Shown here: one piece after another, positions 1-15,060 of the stretch
How the letters are laid out: every line of letters starts with the position of its first letter
How positions within the stretch are numbered: position 1 is the stretch's first letter
Source of the DNA: Hibiscus mutabilis
Taxonomy: Eukaryota; Streptophyta; Magnoliopsida; Malvales; Malvaceae
Reading direction: 5' to 3'
Length of the DNA: 64,000 nucleotides
NCBI GenBank assembly: GCA_019671005.1
Contig: CM033752.1
Coordinates: forward strand, 11,222,001 to 11,286,000
Notes under the pieces: model-generated
Database searches by the model: none
Seen by the model: only the letters and a program-made list of their open reading frames with translations
Told to the model about the DNA's origin: nothing
Made by a program: the position numbers and the translations under genes

Positions 1-3000
1 GTTTGGTTTAAGTCGTGCATGTCAAAATGGGCTTTATAGTGCACCCGCTGTAATTTTAACCTACTAAAAATTTTTGGAAATGAGGTTAAGCTATATAATC
101 ATGTTCCAAAGCCCATAACTAAATATTTTAGGTCATAAAATTTGATTTAATATTATTTTTTGGCGTTTGGAAGGGTTTAAGGCGTGCATGTCTAAATGGG
201 CTTTATAGTGGACCCGTTGGAATTTTAATAGAGTAAAAAGTTTTGAAATTGATGTTAATCTATATAATCATATTCAAAATCCCATAATAAAATATTTTAA
301 CTCATAAAATTTGATTTAATCTTATTTTGTGGCATTTTGAAGGGTTTAAGGCGTGCATGTCTAAATGGGCTTTACAAAGGACCCGTTGGAATTTTAATAG
401 AGTAAAAAAAAGTTTTGAAATTGAGGTTAAGCTATATAATCATATTCAAAATCCATAATAAAATATTTTAACTCATAAAATTTTATTTAATCTTATTTTG
501 TGGCCATTTTGTTTGGTGTTTAAGGTGTGCATGTCTAAATGGGCTTTATAGTGGACCCATTGGAATTTTAACTACCTAAAAAAGTTTGAAAATGAGGTTA
601 AGCTATATAATCATGTTCAAAAGCCCATAATCAAATATTTTAACTCATAAAATTTGATTTAATCTTATTTTGTTGGCATTTTTGTTTGGGTTTAAGGCGT
701 GCATGTCTAAATGGGCTTTATAATGGACCCGTTGGAATTTTAATAGAGTAAAAAAAATTTTTGAAAATGATGTTAATAAATATAATCATATTCAAAATCC
801 CATAATAAAATATTTTAACTCATAAAATTTGATTTAATCTTATTTTTTTGGCATTTTGAAGGGTTTAAGTCATAAAATGCATGTCTAAAATGGGCTTTTT
901 GAAGGGTTTAAAAGGTGCATGGACCCGGACCCGTTGGAATTTTAATAGAGTAAAAAGTTTTGAAATTGATGTTAAGCTATATAATCATATTCAAAAGCCC
1001 ATAATCAAGTATTTAACTCAATAAATTTGATTTATTCTTATTTTGTGGCCATTTTGTTGGGTTTAAGGCATGCATGTCAAAATGGGCATTACAGTGGACC
1101 CGCTGTAATTTTAACCGAGTAAAAATTTCTGGAAATGAGGTTAAGCTATATAATCATGTTCCAAAGCCCATAACTAAATATTTTAGGTCATAAAATTTGA
1201 TTTAATATTATTTTGTGGCGTTTTGAAGGGTTTAAGGCGTGCATGTCTAAATGGGCTTTACAGTGGACCCGTTGGAATTTTAATAGAGTAAAAAGTTTTG
1301 AAATTGATGTTAATCTATATAATGATATTCAAAATCCCATAATAAAATATTTTAACTCATAAAATTTTATTTAATCTTATTTTGTGGTTGTTTTGTTGGG
1401 TTTAAGGCGTGCATGTCTAAATGGGCTTTGTAGTGGACCCGTTGGAATTTTAACCGAGTAAAAAGTTCTGAAAATGAGGTTATGCTATATAATCATGTTA
1501 AAAATCCAGTAAATAAATATTTTAAATTATAGAATGTGATTTAATCTAATTTTGCAGCCATTTTGTTTGGTGTTTAAGGCGTGCATGTCTAAATGGGCTT
1601 TACAGTGGACCCGTTGGAATTTTAACCGAGTAAAAAGATTGAAATTGAGGTTAAGCTATATAATCATGTTCAAAAGCCCATAATCAAATATTTTAACTCA
1701 TAAAATATGATTTAATCTAATTTTGTGGCCATTTTGCTGGGGTTTAAGGCGTGCATGTCTAAATGGGCTTTACAATGGACCCGTAGGAATTTTAACAAAG
1801 TAAAAATTTCTGAAAATGAGGTTATGCTATATAATCATGTTCAAAAGCACATAACTAAATATTCTAAGTCATAATACGTGATTTAATCTAATTTTGTAGC
1901 CATTTTGTTGGGGTTTAAGGTGTGCTAAATATTTTAGGTCATAAAATTTGATTTAATTTGAAAAGCCCATATTTTTTAAACGTTTGATTTAATCTTATTT
2001 TGGGTTTAAAGGGTTTAAAAGCATGTCTAAATGGGCTTTACGGTGGACCCGTTGGAATTTTAATAGAGTAAAAAGTTTTGAAATTGAGGTTAAGCTATAT
2101 AATCATATTCAAAAGCCCATAATCAAGTATTTAACTCAATAAATTTTATTTATTCTTATTTTGTGGCCATTTTGTTGGGTTTAAGTCGTGCATGTCAAAA
2201 TGGGCTTTATAGTGCACCCGCTGTAATTTTAACCTACAAAAAAAATTTTTTGAAATGAGGTTAAGCTATATAATCATGTTCCAAAGCCCATAACTAAATA
2301 TTTTAGGTCATAAAATTTGATTTAATATTATTTTGTGGTGTGCATGTCTAAATGGGCTTTACAGTGGACCCGTTAGAATTTTAATAGAGTAAAAAGTTTT
2401 GAAATTGATGTTAATCTATATAATCATATTCAAAATCCCATAATAAAATATTTTAACTCATAAAATTTGATTTAATCTTATTTTGTGGCATTTTGAAGGG
2501 TTTAAGGCGTGCATGTCTAAATGGGCTTTACAGTGGACCCGTTGGAATTTTAATAGAGTAAAAAGTTTTGAAATTGAGGTTAAGCTATATAATCATATTC
2601 AAAAGCCCATAATCAAATATTTTAACTCATAAAAATTTTATTTAATCTTATTTTGTGGCCATTTTGTTTGGTTTTTAAGGTGTGCATGTCTAAATGGGCT
2701 TTATAGTGGACCCGTTGGAATTTTAACCTAGTAAAAAAGTTTTGAAAATGAGGTTAAGCTATATAATCATGTTCAAAAGCCCCATAATAAAATATTTTAA
2801 CTCATAAAATTTGATTTAATCTATTGTGGCCATTTTGTTTGGTTTTAAAGGCGTGCATGTCTAAATGGGCTTTACAAGTGGACCCGTTGGAATTTTAACA
2901 AGTAAAAAAAAGTTGAAAATGAGGTTATGCTATATAATCATGTTAAAAAAGCCCATAAATAAATATTTTAAAATATAAAATGTGATTTAATCTTATTTTG

Positions 3001-5559
3001 CAGCCATTTTGTTTGGTGTTTAAGGCGTGCATGTCTAAATGGGCTTTATAGTGGACCCGTTGGAATTTTAAATAGAGTAAAAGTTTTGAAATTGAGGTTA
3101 AGCTATATAATCATATTCAAAAGCCCATAATCAAATATTTTAACTCATAAAATTTGATTTAATCTTATTTTGTGACCATTTTGTTGGGTTTAAGGTTTAA
3201 GGCGTGCATGTCTAAAATGGGCTTTACAATGGACCCGTTGAATTTTAATAACCAGTAAAAATTTTGAAAAATGAGGTTAAGCTATATAATCATGTTCAAA
3301 AGCCCATAACTAAATATTTAAGTCATAAATTTGATTTAATCTAATTTTGTGGCCATTTTGTTGGGTTTTAAGGTGTGCATGTCTAAATGGGCTTTATGGT
3401 GGACCCGTTGGAATTTTAACCAAGTAAAAATTTTGAAAATGAGATTTAAAATAATTTTTCAAAGCCCATAAAAAATATTTTAACTCAAAAAATTTGATTT
3501 AATGTTATTTTTTGCGTTTTTGAAGGGTTTAAAGGTGTGCATGTCTAAATGGGCTTTACGGTGGACCCGTTGGAATTTTAATAGAGTAAAAAAAAAGTTT
3601 GAAATTGAGGTTAAACTATATAATCATATTCAAAATCCCATAATAAAATATTTTAACTCATAAAATTTTATTTAATCTTATTTTGTGGTTTTTTGTTGGG
3701 TTTAAGTGTGTCAAAATGGGCTTTATAGTGGACCCCGCTTGGAATTTTAACCTAGTAAAAAGTTTTGAAAATGAGGTTAAGCTATATAATCATGTTCCAA
3801 AGCCCATAAAAAAATTTTAAGTCATAAAATTTGATTTAATCTTATTTTGTGGCATTTTTGGAAGGGTTTAAGGCGTGCATGTCTAAATGGGCTTTATAGT
3901 GGACCCGTTGGAATTTTAATAGAGTAAAAAGTTTTGAAATTGAGGTTAATATATATAATCATGTTCAAAAAAGCCATAATAAAATATTTTAACTCATAAA
4001 ATTTGATTTAATCTTATTTTGTGGCATTTTGAAGGGTTTAAAGCGTGCATGTCTAAAATGGGCTTTATAGTGGACCCGTTGGAATTTTAATAGAGTAAAA
4101 AGTTTTGAAATTGAGGTTAAGCTATATAATCATATTCAAAAGCCCATAATCAAATATTTAACTCAATAAATTTTATTTATTCTTATTTTGTTGTTTTTAA
4201 AGTTTTAAGCATGTCAAAATGGGCTTTATTTATAGTGGACCCGTTGGAATTTTAACCTAGTAAAAATTTTGAAATGAGGTTAAGCTATATAATCATGTTT
4301 CCAAAGCCCATAACTAAAATATTTTAGGTCATAAAATTTGATTTAATCTTATTTTGTGGGCGTTTGAAGGGTTTAAGGTGTGCATGTCTAAATGGGCTTT
4401 ACAAAGGACCCGTTGGAATTTTAATAGAGTAAAAAGTTTTGAAAATGAGGTTAAACTATATAATCATATTCAAAAACCCATAAATAAATATTTTAAAATC
4501 ATAAAATTTGATTTAATCTTATTTTGTGTGCCATTTTGTTTGGTGTTTAAGTGTGCATGTCTAAATGGGCTTTATAAAGGGACCCGTTGGAATTTTAACC
4601 AAGTAAAAAGTTTTGAAAATGAGGTTAAGCTATATAATCATGTTCAAAAAGCCCATAATCAAATATTTTAACTCATAAAATATGATTTAATCTAATTTTG
4701 TGACCATTTTGTTTGGGTTTAAGGCGTGCATGTCTAAATGGGCTTTACAATGGACCCGTTGGAATTTTTAATAGAGTAAAAAAATTTTGAAAATGAGGTT
4801 AAGCTATATAATCATGTTCAAAAGCCCATAATCAAATATTTTAACATATAAAATTTGATTTAATCTAATTTTGTAGCCATTTTTGTTGGGGTTTAAGGCG
4901 TGCATGTCTAAATGGGCTTTATATTGGACCCGTTGGAATTTTAACAAAGTAAAAAGTTTTAAAATTGAGGTTATGCTATATAATCATGTTCAAAAAAAGC
5001 CCATAATCAAATATTTTAAATCATAAAATTTGATTTAATCTTATTTTTGTGATCGTTTTGTTTGGGTTTTTTAAGGCGTGTGCATGTCTAAATGGGCTTT
5101 ATAGTGGACCCATTGGAATTTTAACTGAGTAAAAAAGTTCTGAAAATGGGGTTAAGCTAAATAGTCATATTCAAAAGCCCATAATAAAATTAACTCATAA
5201 AATTGGATATAATCTTATTTTATAGCCGTTTTGTTGGGTATAAGGTGTGCATGTCTAAATAGGCTTTATAAGGGACCCGTTGGAATTTTAAACGAGGAAA
5301 CAGTTTTGAAATTGAGGTTAAGCTATATAATCATATTCAAAAGCCCATAATAAAATTAACTCATAAAATTGGATATAATCTTATTTTATAGCCGTTTTGT
5401 TGGGTATAAGGTGTGCATGTCTAAATAGGCTTTACAATGGACCCATGGAATTTTAACCAAGTAAAAATTTCTGAAAATGAGGTTAAGCTATATAATCATG
5501 TTCCAAAGCCCATAACTAAATATTTTAGGTCGTAAAATTTGATTTAATGTTATTTTGTT

Positions 5560-8500
5560 GCGTTTTGAAGGGTTTAAGGTGTGCATGTCTAAATGGGCTT
5601 TACAGTGGACCCGTTGAAATTTTAATAGAGTAAAAAGTTTTGAAATTTATGTTAAACTATATAATCATATTCAAAATCCCATTATAAAATATTTTAACTC
5701 ATAAAATTTTATTTAATCTTATTTTGTGGTTTTTTGTTGGGTTTAAGGCGTGCATGTCTAAATGGGCTTTGTAGTGGACCTGTTGGAATTTTAACAGAGT
5801 AAAAAGTTCTGAAAATGAGGTTATGCTATATAATCATGTTAAAAAGCCAGTAAATAAATATTTTAAGTTATAGAATGTGATTTAATCTACTTTTGTAGCC
5901 ATTTTGTTTGGTGTTTAAGGCGTGCATGTCTAAATGGGCTTTACAGTAGACCCGTTGGAATTTTAACCGAGTAAAAATTTCTGAAAATGAGGTTAAGCTA
6001 TATAATCATGTTCCAAAGCCCATAACTAAAAATTTTAGGTCATAAAATTTAATTTAATCTTATTTTGTGCATTTTGAAGGGTTTATAAGGCGTGCATGTC
6101 TAAAATGGGCTTATAGTGGACCCGTTGGAATTTCAATAGAGTAAAAAGTTTTGAAATTGATGTTAAGCTATATAATCATATTCAAAAGCCCATAATCAAG
6201 TATTTAACTCAATAAATTTGATTTATTCTTATTTTGTTGGGTTTAAGGCGTGCATGTCAAAATGGGCTTTATAGTGGATCCGCTGTAATTTTAACCGAGT
6301 AAAAATTTCTGGAAAATGAGGTTAAGCTATATAATCATGTTCCAAAGCCCATAACTAAATATTTTAGGTCGTAAAATTTGATTTAATGTTATTTTGTTGC
6401 GTTTTGAAGGGTTTAAGGTGTGCATGTCTAAATGGGCTTTACAGTGGACCCGTTGGAATTTTAATAGAGTAAAAAGTTTTGAAATTTATGTTAAACTATA
6501 TAATCATATTCAAAATCCCATTATAAAATATTTTAACTCATAAAATTTTATTTAATCTTATTTTGTGGTTTTTTGTTGGGTGCATGTCTAAATGGGCTTT
6601 ATAGTGGACCTGTTGGAATTTTAACAGAGTAAAAAGTTCTGAAAATGAGGTTATGCTATATAATCATGTTAAAAAACAGTAAATAAATATTTTAAATTAT
6701 AGAATGTGATTTAATCTAATTTTGTAGCCATTTTGTTTTTTGTGTTTTTAAGTGCATGTCTAAATGGGCTTTATAAGGGACCCGTTGGAATTTTAACCGA
6801 GTAAAAAAAATTGAAATTGAAATTGAGGTTAAGCTATGTAATCATGTTCAAAAGCCCATAATCAAATATTTTAACTCATAAAATATGATTTAATCTAATT
6901 TTGTGGCCATTTTGCTGGGGGTTTAAGGCGTGCATGTCTAAATGGGCTTTACAATGGACCCGTAGGAATTTTAACAAAGTAAAATTTTTTGAAAATGAGG
7001 TTATGCTATATAATCATGTTCAAAAGCACATAACTAAATATTCTAAGTCATAATACGTGGTTTAATCTTATTTTTTGGCCGTTTTGTTGGGGGTTTAGCG
7101 CGTGCATGTCTAAATGGGCTTTATAGTGGACCCGTTGGAATTTTAACCGACTAAAAAGTTTTGAAATTGAGGTTAAGCTATAGAATCATATTTGAAAGCC
7201 CATAATAAAAAATTTTAACTCATAAAATTTGATTTAATCTTATTTTGAGGCCGTTTTTTGGGGTTTACGACGTGCATGTCTAAATGGGCTTTACAAGGGA
7301 CTCGTTGGAATTTTAACCGAGAAAAAATTTTGAATTTGAGGTTAAGCTATATAATCATATTCAAAAGCCCATAATAAAATATTTTAACTCATAAAATTTG
7401 ATTTAATCTTATTTTGTGCCCATTTTGTTCGGTTTAAGATGTGCATGTCTAAATAGGCTTTACAGTAGACCCGTTGGAATTTTAACCAAGCAAAAATTTC
7501 AGAAAATGAGGGTAAGCTATATAATCATGTTCCAAAGCCCATAACTAAATATTTTAGGTCGTAAAATTTGATTTAATGTTATTTTGTTGCCATTTTGTTG
7601 GTTTTTAAGGTGTGCATGTCTAAATGGGCTTTACAGTGGACCCGTTGGAATTTTAATAGAGTAAAAAGTTTTGAAATTTATGTTAAACTATATAATCATA
7701 TTCAAAATCCCATTATAAAATATTTTAACTCATAAAATTTTATTTAATCTTATTTTGTGGTTTTTTGTTGGGTTTAAGGCGTGCATGTCTAAATGGGCTT
7801 TTTATAGTGGACCCGTTGGAATTTTAACAGAGTAAAAAGTTTTTTTTGAAAATGAGGTTATGCTATATAATCATGTTAAAAGCCCATAAATAAATATTTT
7901 AAGTTATAAAATGTGATTTAATCTTATTTTTGGCATTTTGTAGCCATTTTGTTTGGTGTTTAAGTGTGCATGTCTAAATGGGCTTTATAATGGCTTTATA
8001 GACCCGTTGGAATTTTAACCAAGTAAAAATTTCAGAAAATGAGGTTAAGCTATATAATCATGTTCCAAAGCCCATAAATAAATATTTTAGGTCATAAAAT
8101 TTAATTTAATCTTATTTTGTGCATTTTGAAGGGTTTATAAGGCGTGCATGTCTAAAATGGGCTTATAGTGGACCCGTTGGAATTTCAATAGAGTAAAAAG
8201 TTTTGAAATTGATGTTAAGCTATATAATCATATTCAAAAGCCCATAATCAAGTATTTAACTCAATAAATTTGATTTATTCTTATTTTGTTGGGTTTAAGG
8301 CGTGCATGTCAAAATGGGCTTTACAGTGGACCCGCTGTAATTTTAACCGAGTAAAAATTTCTGGAAAATGAGGTTAAGCTATATAATCATGTTCCAAAAG
8401 CCCATAACTAAATATTTTAGATCGTAAAGTTTGATTTAATGTTATTTTGTTGCGTTTTGAAGGGTTTAAGGTGTGCATGTCTAAATGGGCTTTACAGTGG

Positions 8501-10060
8501 ACCCGTTGGAATTTTAATAGAGTAAAAAGTTTTGAAATTTATGTTAAACTATATAATCATATTCAAAATCCCATTATAAAATATTTTAACTCATAAAATT
8601 TTATTTAATCTTATTTTGTGGTTTTTTGTTGGGTGCATGTCTAAATGGGCTTTCTAGTGGACCTGTTGGAATTTTAACAGAGTAAAAAGTTCTGAAAATG
8701 AGGTTATGCTATATAATCATGTTAAAAAGCCAGTAAATAAATATTTTAAGTTATGGAATGTGATTTAATCTAATTTTGTAGCCATTTTGTTTGGTGTTTA
8801 AGGCGTGCATGTCTAAATGGGCTTTACAGTGGACCCGTTGGAATTTTAACTGAGTAAAAAGTATTGAAATTGAGGTTAAGCTATGTAATCATGTTCAAAA
8901 GCCCATAATCAAATATTTTAACTCATAAAATATGATTTAATCTAATTTTGTGGCCATTTTGCTGGGGGTTTAAGGCGTGCATGTCTAAATGGTCTTTACA
9001 ATGGACCCGTAGGAATTTTAACAAAGTAAAATTTTTTGAAAATGAGGTTATGCTATATAATCATGTTCAAAAGCACATAACTAAATATTCTAAGTCATAA
9101 TACGTGGTTTAATCTTATTTTTTGGCCGTTTTGTTGGGGGTTTAGCGCGTGCATGTCTAAATGGGCTTTATAGTGGACCCGTTGGAATTTTAACCGACTA
9201 AAAAGTTTTGAAATTGAGGTTAAGCTATAGAATCATATTTGAAAGCCCATAATAAAAAATTTTAACTCATAAAATTTGATTTAATCTTATTTTGAGGCCG
9301 TTTTTTGGGGTTTACGACGTGCATGTCTAAATGGGCTTTACAAGGGACTCGTTGGAATTTTAACCGAGAAAAAATTTTGAATTTGAGGTTAAGCTATATA
9401 ATCATATTCAAAAGCCCATAATAAAATATTTTAACTCATAAAATTTGATTTAATCTTATTTTGTGCCCATTTTGTTCGGTTTAAGATGTGCATGTCTAAA
9501 TAGGCTTTATAGTAGACCCGTTGGAATTTTAACCAAGCAAAAATTTCAGAAAATGAGGGTAAGCTATATAATCATGTTCCAAAGCCCATAACTAAATATT
9601 TTAGGTCGTAAAATTTGATTTAATGTTATTTTGTTGCGTTTTGAAGGGTTTAAGGTGTGCATGTCTAAATGGGCTTTACAGTGGACCCGTTGGAATTTTA
9701 ATAGAGTAAAAAGTTTTGAAATTTATGTTAAACTATATAATCATATTCAAAATCCCATTATAAAATATTTTAACTCATAAAATTTTATTTAATCTTATTT
9801 TGTGGTTTTTTGTTGGGTTTAAGGCGGGCATGTCTAAATGGGCTTTGTAGTGGACCTGTTGGAATTTTAACAGAGTAAAAAGTTCTAAAAATGAGGTTAT
9901 GCTATATAATCATGTTAAAAAGCCAGTAAATAAATATTTTAAGTTATAGAATGTGATTTAATCTACTTTTGTAGCCATTTTGTTTGGTGTTTAAGGCGTG
10001 CATGTCTAAATGGGCTTTACAGTAGACCCGTTGGAATTTTAACCGAGTAAAAATTTCTGA
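5560..10060 (+). repeat. Higher-order repeat, about 2.04-2.05 kb (about 12 monomers)
   Basis: Monomer variants recur in the same order. The rare variant GGGTTTAGCGCGTGC occurs near 7091 and again near 9137, an offset of 2046 bp. GGGTTTATAAGGCGTGC occurs near 6079 and 8131, an offset of about 2052 bp. The variant TCTACTTTTGTAGCC occurs near 5886 and 9962, about two periods apart. The segments 6000-7560 and 8050-9610 are nearly the same text over several consecutive monomers, so they arose by recent duplication of a multi-monomer block, as in unequal exchange or conversion. Twelve monomers of about 170.5 bp fit this period. Confidence 0.8.
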
Positions 10061-10439
10061 AAATGAGGTTAAGCTATATAATCATGTTCCAAAGCCCATA
10101 AATAAATATTTTAACTCATAAAATTTGATTTAATCTTATTTTGTGGCCATTTTGTTGGGGTTTAAAGGCGTGCATTGTCTAAATGGGCTTTATAATGGGA
10201 CCCGTTGTAATTTTAATAGAGTAAAAAGTTTTGAAAATGAGGTTATGCTATATAATCATGTTCAAAGCCCAAATCAAGCATTTAACTAAATTTATTCTAA
10301 GTCATAATAATGGGCTTGATTTAATCTAATTTGTAGCCATTTTGTTGGGGTTTAATAATCATGTTCTAAGTATTTTAGGTCATAAAATTTGATTTAATCT
10401 TATTTTGATTTAATGTTATTTTGTTGCGTTTTGAAGGTT

Positions 10440-13400
10440 TAAGGCGAACATGTCTAAATGGACTTTACAGTGGACCCGTTGGAATTTTAATAGAGTAAAA
10501 AGTTTTTAAATTGATGTTAAGCTATGCAATCATATTCAAAATCCCATAATAAAATATTTTAACTCATAAAATTTTATTTAATCTTATTTTGTGGTTGTTT
10601 TGTTGGGTTTAAGGCGTGCATGTCTAAATGGGCTTTGTAGTGTACCCGTTGGAATTTTAACCGAGTAAAAAATTCTGAAATGAGGTTATGCTATATAATC
10701 ATGTTAAAAAGCCAGTAAATAAATATTGTAAATCATAGACTGTGATTTAATCTAATTTTGCAGCCATTTTGTTTGGTGTTTAAGGCGTGCAAGTCTAAAT
10801 GGGCTTTACAGTGGACCCGTTGGAATTTTAACCGAGTAAAAAGTATTGAAATTGAGGTTAAGCTATATAATCATATTCAAAAGCCCATAAACAAATATTT
10901 TAACTCATAAAATATGATTTAGTCTAATTTTGTGACCATTTTGCTGGGGTTTAAGGCGTGCATGTCTAAATGGATCCGTAAGAATTTTAATAAAGTAAAA
11001 ATTTTTTGAAAATGAGGTTATGCTATATAATCATGTTCAAAAGCACATAACTAAATATTCTAAGTCATAAAATTTGATTTAATCTAATTTTGCAGCCATT
11101 TTGTTGGGGTTTAAGGCGTGCATGTCTAAATGGGCTTTATAGTAGACCCGTTGGAATTTTAACCAAGTAAAAAGTTCTAAAATTGATGTTACGCTATATA
11201 ATAATATTCAAAATCCCATAATCAAATATTTTAAATCGTAAAATTTGATTTAATCTTATTTTGTGACCGCTTTGCTGAGTTGAAGGCGTGTATGTCTAAT
11301 TGGGCTTTATAGTTGGCCCGTTACAATTTTAACCGAGTAAAAAGTTTTAAATTTGAGGTTAAGCTATATAGTCATATTCAAAAGCCCATAATAAAATATT
11401 TTAACTCATAAAATTTTATTTAATCTTATTTTGTGGTTGTTTTGATGGTTTTAAGGCGTGCATGTCTAAATGGGCTTTACAATGGATCCGTAAGAATTTT
11501 AATAGAGTAAAAATTTCAGAAAATGAGGTTATGCTATATAATCATGTTCAAAAGCACATAACTAAATATTCTAAGTCATAATACGTGATTTAATCTAATT
11601 TTGCAGCCATTTTGTTGGGGTTTAAGGCATGCATGTCTAAATGGGCTTTATAGTAGACCTGTTGGAATTTTAACCAAGTAAAAAGTTCTAAAATTGATGT
11701 TATGATATATAATAATATTCAAAATCCCATAATCAAATATTTTAAATCATAAAATTTGATTTAATCTTATTTTGTGACCGCTTTTGTTGGGTTTTTAAAG
11801 CGTGTATGTCTAAATGGGCTTATAGTTGGCCCGTTAGAATTTTAACCGAGTAAAAAGTTTTAAATTTGAGGTTAAGCTATATAACCATATTCAAAAGCCC
11901 GTAATAAAATATTTTAACTCATAAAATTGGATTTAATCTTATTTTGTGCCCATTTTGTTGGGTTTAAGGTGTGCATGTCTAAATGGGCTTTACAGTAGAC
12001 CCGTTGGAATTTTAACCAAGTAAAAATTTCAGAAAATGAAGTCAAGCTATATCATCATGTTCAAAAGCCCATAAATAAATATTTTAAGTCATAAAATGTG
12101 ATTTAATCTTATTTTTTGGCCATTTTGTTGGTGTTTAAGGCATGCATGTCAAAATGGGTTTTATAGTTGACCCGTTGGAATTTCAAACGAGTAAAAAGTT
12201 TTGAAATTGAGGTTAAGCTATATAATCATAATAAAATATTTTGTGCCCATAATAAAATATTTTAACTCAATAAAATTTTATTTAATCTTATTTTCTGGCT
12301 GTTTTGTTAGGTTTAAGGCGTGCATGTCTAAATGGGCTTTGTAGTGGACTCATTGGAATTTTAACCGAGTAAAAAGTTATGAAAATGAGGTTATGCTATA
12401 TAATGATGTTAAAAATCTAGTAAATAAATATTTTAAATCATAGAATGTGATTTAGTCTAATTTTGCATCCATTTTGTTTGGTGTTTAAGGCGTGCATGTC
12501 TAAATGGCTTTACAGTGGACCCGTTGGAATTTTAACCGAGTAAAAAGTATTGAAATTGAGGTTAAGCTATATAATCATGTTAAAAATCCCATAATCAAAT
12601 ATTTTAGCTCATAAAATATGATTTAATCTAATTTTGTGGCCATTTTGATGGGGTTTAAGGCGTGCATGTCTAAATAGGCTTTACAATAGACCCGTAGGAA
12701 TTTTAACAGAGTAAAAATTTATGAAAATGCGGTTATGCTATATAATCATGTTCAAAATCACATAACTAAATATTCTATGTCATAATATGTGATAATCTAA
12801 TTTTGCAGCCATTTTGTTGGGGTTTAAGGCGTGCATGTCTAAATGGGCTTTATAGTAGACCCGTTGAAATTTTAATCGAGTAAAAAGTTCTAAAATTGAT
12901 GTTAGGCTATATAATCATATTCAAAATCCCATAATCAAATATTTTAAATTATAAAATTTGATTTAATCTTATTTTGTGATCACTTTGCTGAGTTTAAGGC
13001 GTGCATGTCTAATTTGGCTTTTTAGTTGGCCCGTTAGAATTTTAACCGAGTAAAAAGTTTTGAATTTGAGGTTAAGCTATATAATCATATTCAAAAGCCT
13101 ATAATAAAATATTTTAACTCATAAATTTCGATTTAATCTTATTTTGTGCCCATTTTGTTGGGTTTAAGGTGTGCATGTCTAAATGGGCTTTATAGTAGAC
13201 CCGTTGGAATTTTAACCAAGTAAAAATTTCAGAAAATGAGGTTAAGCTATATAATCATGTTCAAAAGCCCATAAATAAATATTTGAAGTCATAAAATGTT
13301 ATTTAATCTTATTTTTTGTCCGTTTTGTTGGGGTTTAAGTCATGCATGTCAAAATGGGCTTTATAGTTGACCCGTTGGTATTTTAAACGAGTAAAAAGTT

Positions 13401-15060
13401 TTAAAATTGAGGTTAAGCTATATAATCATATTCAAAATCCCATAATAAAATATCTTAACTCAATAAATTTGATTTAATCTTATTTTGTGTCTATTTTGTT
13501 GGTTTTAAGGTGTGCATGTCTAAATGGGCTTTATAGTAGACCCGTTAGAATTTTAGCCGAGTAAAATTTTTGAAAATGAGGGTAAGCTATATAATCATGT
13601 TCCAAAGCCCATAAATAAATATTTTAGGTCATAAAATTTGATTTAATCTTATTTTGTGGCGTTTTGAAGGTTTAAGGTGTGCATGTCTAAATGGACTTTA
13701 CAGTGGACCCATTGGAATTTTAATAGAGTAAAAAGTTTTGAAATTGATGTTAAGCTATATAATCATATTCAAAATCCCATAATAAAATATTTTAACTCAT
13801 AAAATTTTATTTAATCTTATTTTGTGGTTGTTTTGTTGGGTTTAAGGCGTGCATGTCTAAATGGGCTTTGTAGTGTACCCGTTGGAATTTTAATCGAGTA
13901 AAAAGTTCTGAAATGAGTTTATGCTATATAATCATGTTAAAAAGCCAGTAAATAAATATTGTAAATCATAGAATGTGATTTAATCTAATTTTGCAGCCAT
14001 TTTGTTTGGTGTTTAAGGCGTGCATGTTTAAATGGGCTTTACAGTGGACCCGTTGGAATTTTAACCGAGTAAAAAGTATTGAAATTGAGGTTAAGCTATA
14101 TAATCATGTTCCAAATCCCATAATCAAATATTTTAACTCATAAAATATGATTTAATCTAATTTTGTGGCCATTTTGCTAGGGTTTAAGGCGTACATGTCT
14201 AAATGAGCTTTACAATAGACCCGTATGAATTTTAACAAAGTAAAAATTCCTGAAAATGAGGTTATGCTATATAATCATGTTCAAAAGCACATAACTAAAT
14301 ATTCTAAGTCATAATTTGTGATTTAATCTAATTTTGCAGCCATTTTGTTGGGGTTTAAGGCATGCATGTCTAAATAGGCTTTATAGTAGACCCGTTGGAA
14401 TTTTAACAGAGTAAAAAGTTCTAAAATTGATGTTAAGCTATATAATCATATTCAAAATCCCATAATCAAATATTTTAAATCATAAAATTTTATTTAATCT
14501 TATTTTGTGATCGCTTTGCTGAGTTTAAGGCGTGGATGTCTAATTGGGCTTTATAGTTGGCCCGTTAGAAATTTAATCGAGTAAAAAGTTTTGAATATGA
14601 GGTTAAGCTATATAATCATATTCAAAAGCCCATAATAAAATATTTTAACTCATAAAATTGGATTTAATCTTATTTTGTGCCCATTTTGTTGGGTTTAAGG
14701 TGTGCATGCCTAAATGGGCTTTATAGTAGACCCGTTGGAATTTTAACCAAGTAAAAATTTCAGAAAATGAGGTTAAGCTATATAATCATGTTCAAAAGCC
14801 CATAAATAAACATTTTAAGTCATAAAATGTGATTTAATCTTATTTTTTGTCCGTTTTGTTGGGGTTTTAGGCATGCATGTCAAAATGGGCTTTATAGTTG
14901 ACCCGTTGGAATTTTAAACGAGTAAAAAGTTTTAAAATTGAGGTTAAGATATATAATCATATTCAAAAGCCCATAATAAAATATTTTAACTCAATAAATT
15001 TGATTTAATCTTATTTTGTGCCCATTTTGTTGGGTTTAAGGTGTGCATGTCAAAATGGGC
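10440..15060 (+). repeat. Second, older multi-monomer repeat pattern
   Basis: A distinctive monomer containing GCTGAG followed by TCTAATTGGGCTTTATAGTTGGCCCGTT-type text appears near 11274, 12987 and 14518, with offsets of about 1713 and 1531 bp (about ten and nine monomers). Its neighbours also recur in the same order, including the ones with GCCAGTAAATAAATATT and with AAAAGCACATAACTAAATATTC. The copies are more diverged than those at 5.5-10 kb. The same succession reappears at 62486-64000, beyond the retrotransposon island. Confidence 0.6.

Noticed and set aside
4354..4671. 105-codon open frame in the satellite
   Set aside because: It is read-through of two consecutive monomers; the peptide repeats itself with the monomer period and has no family character.
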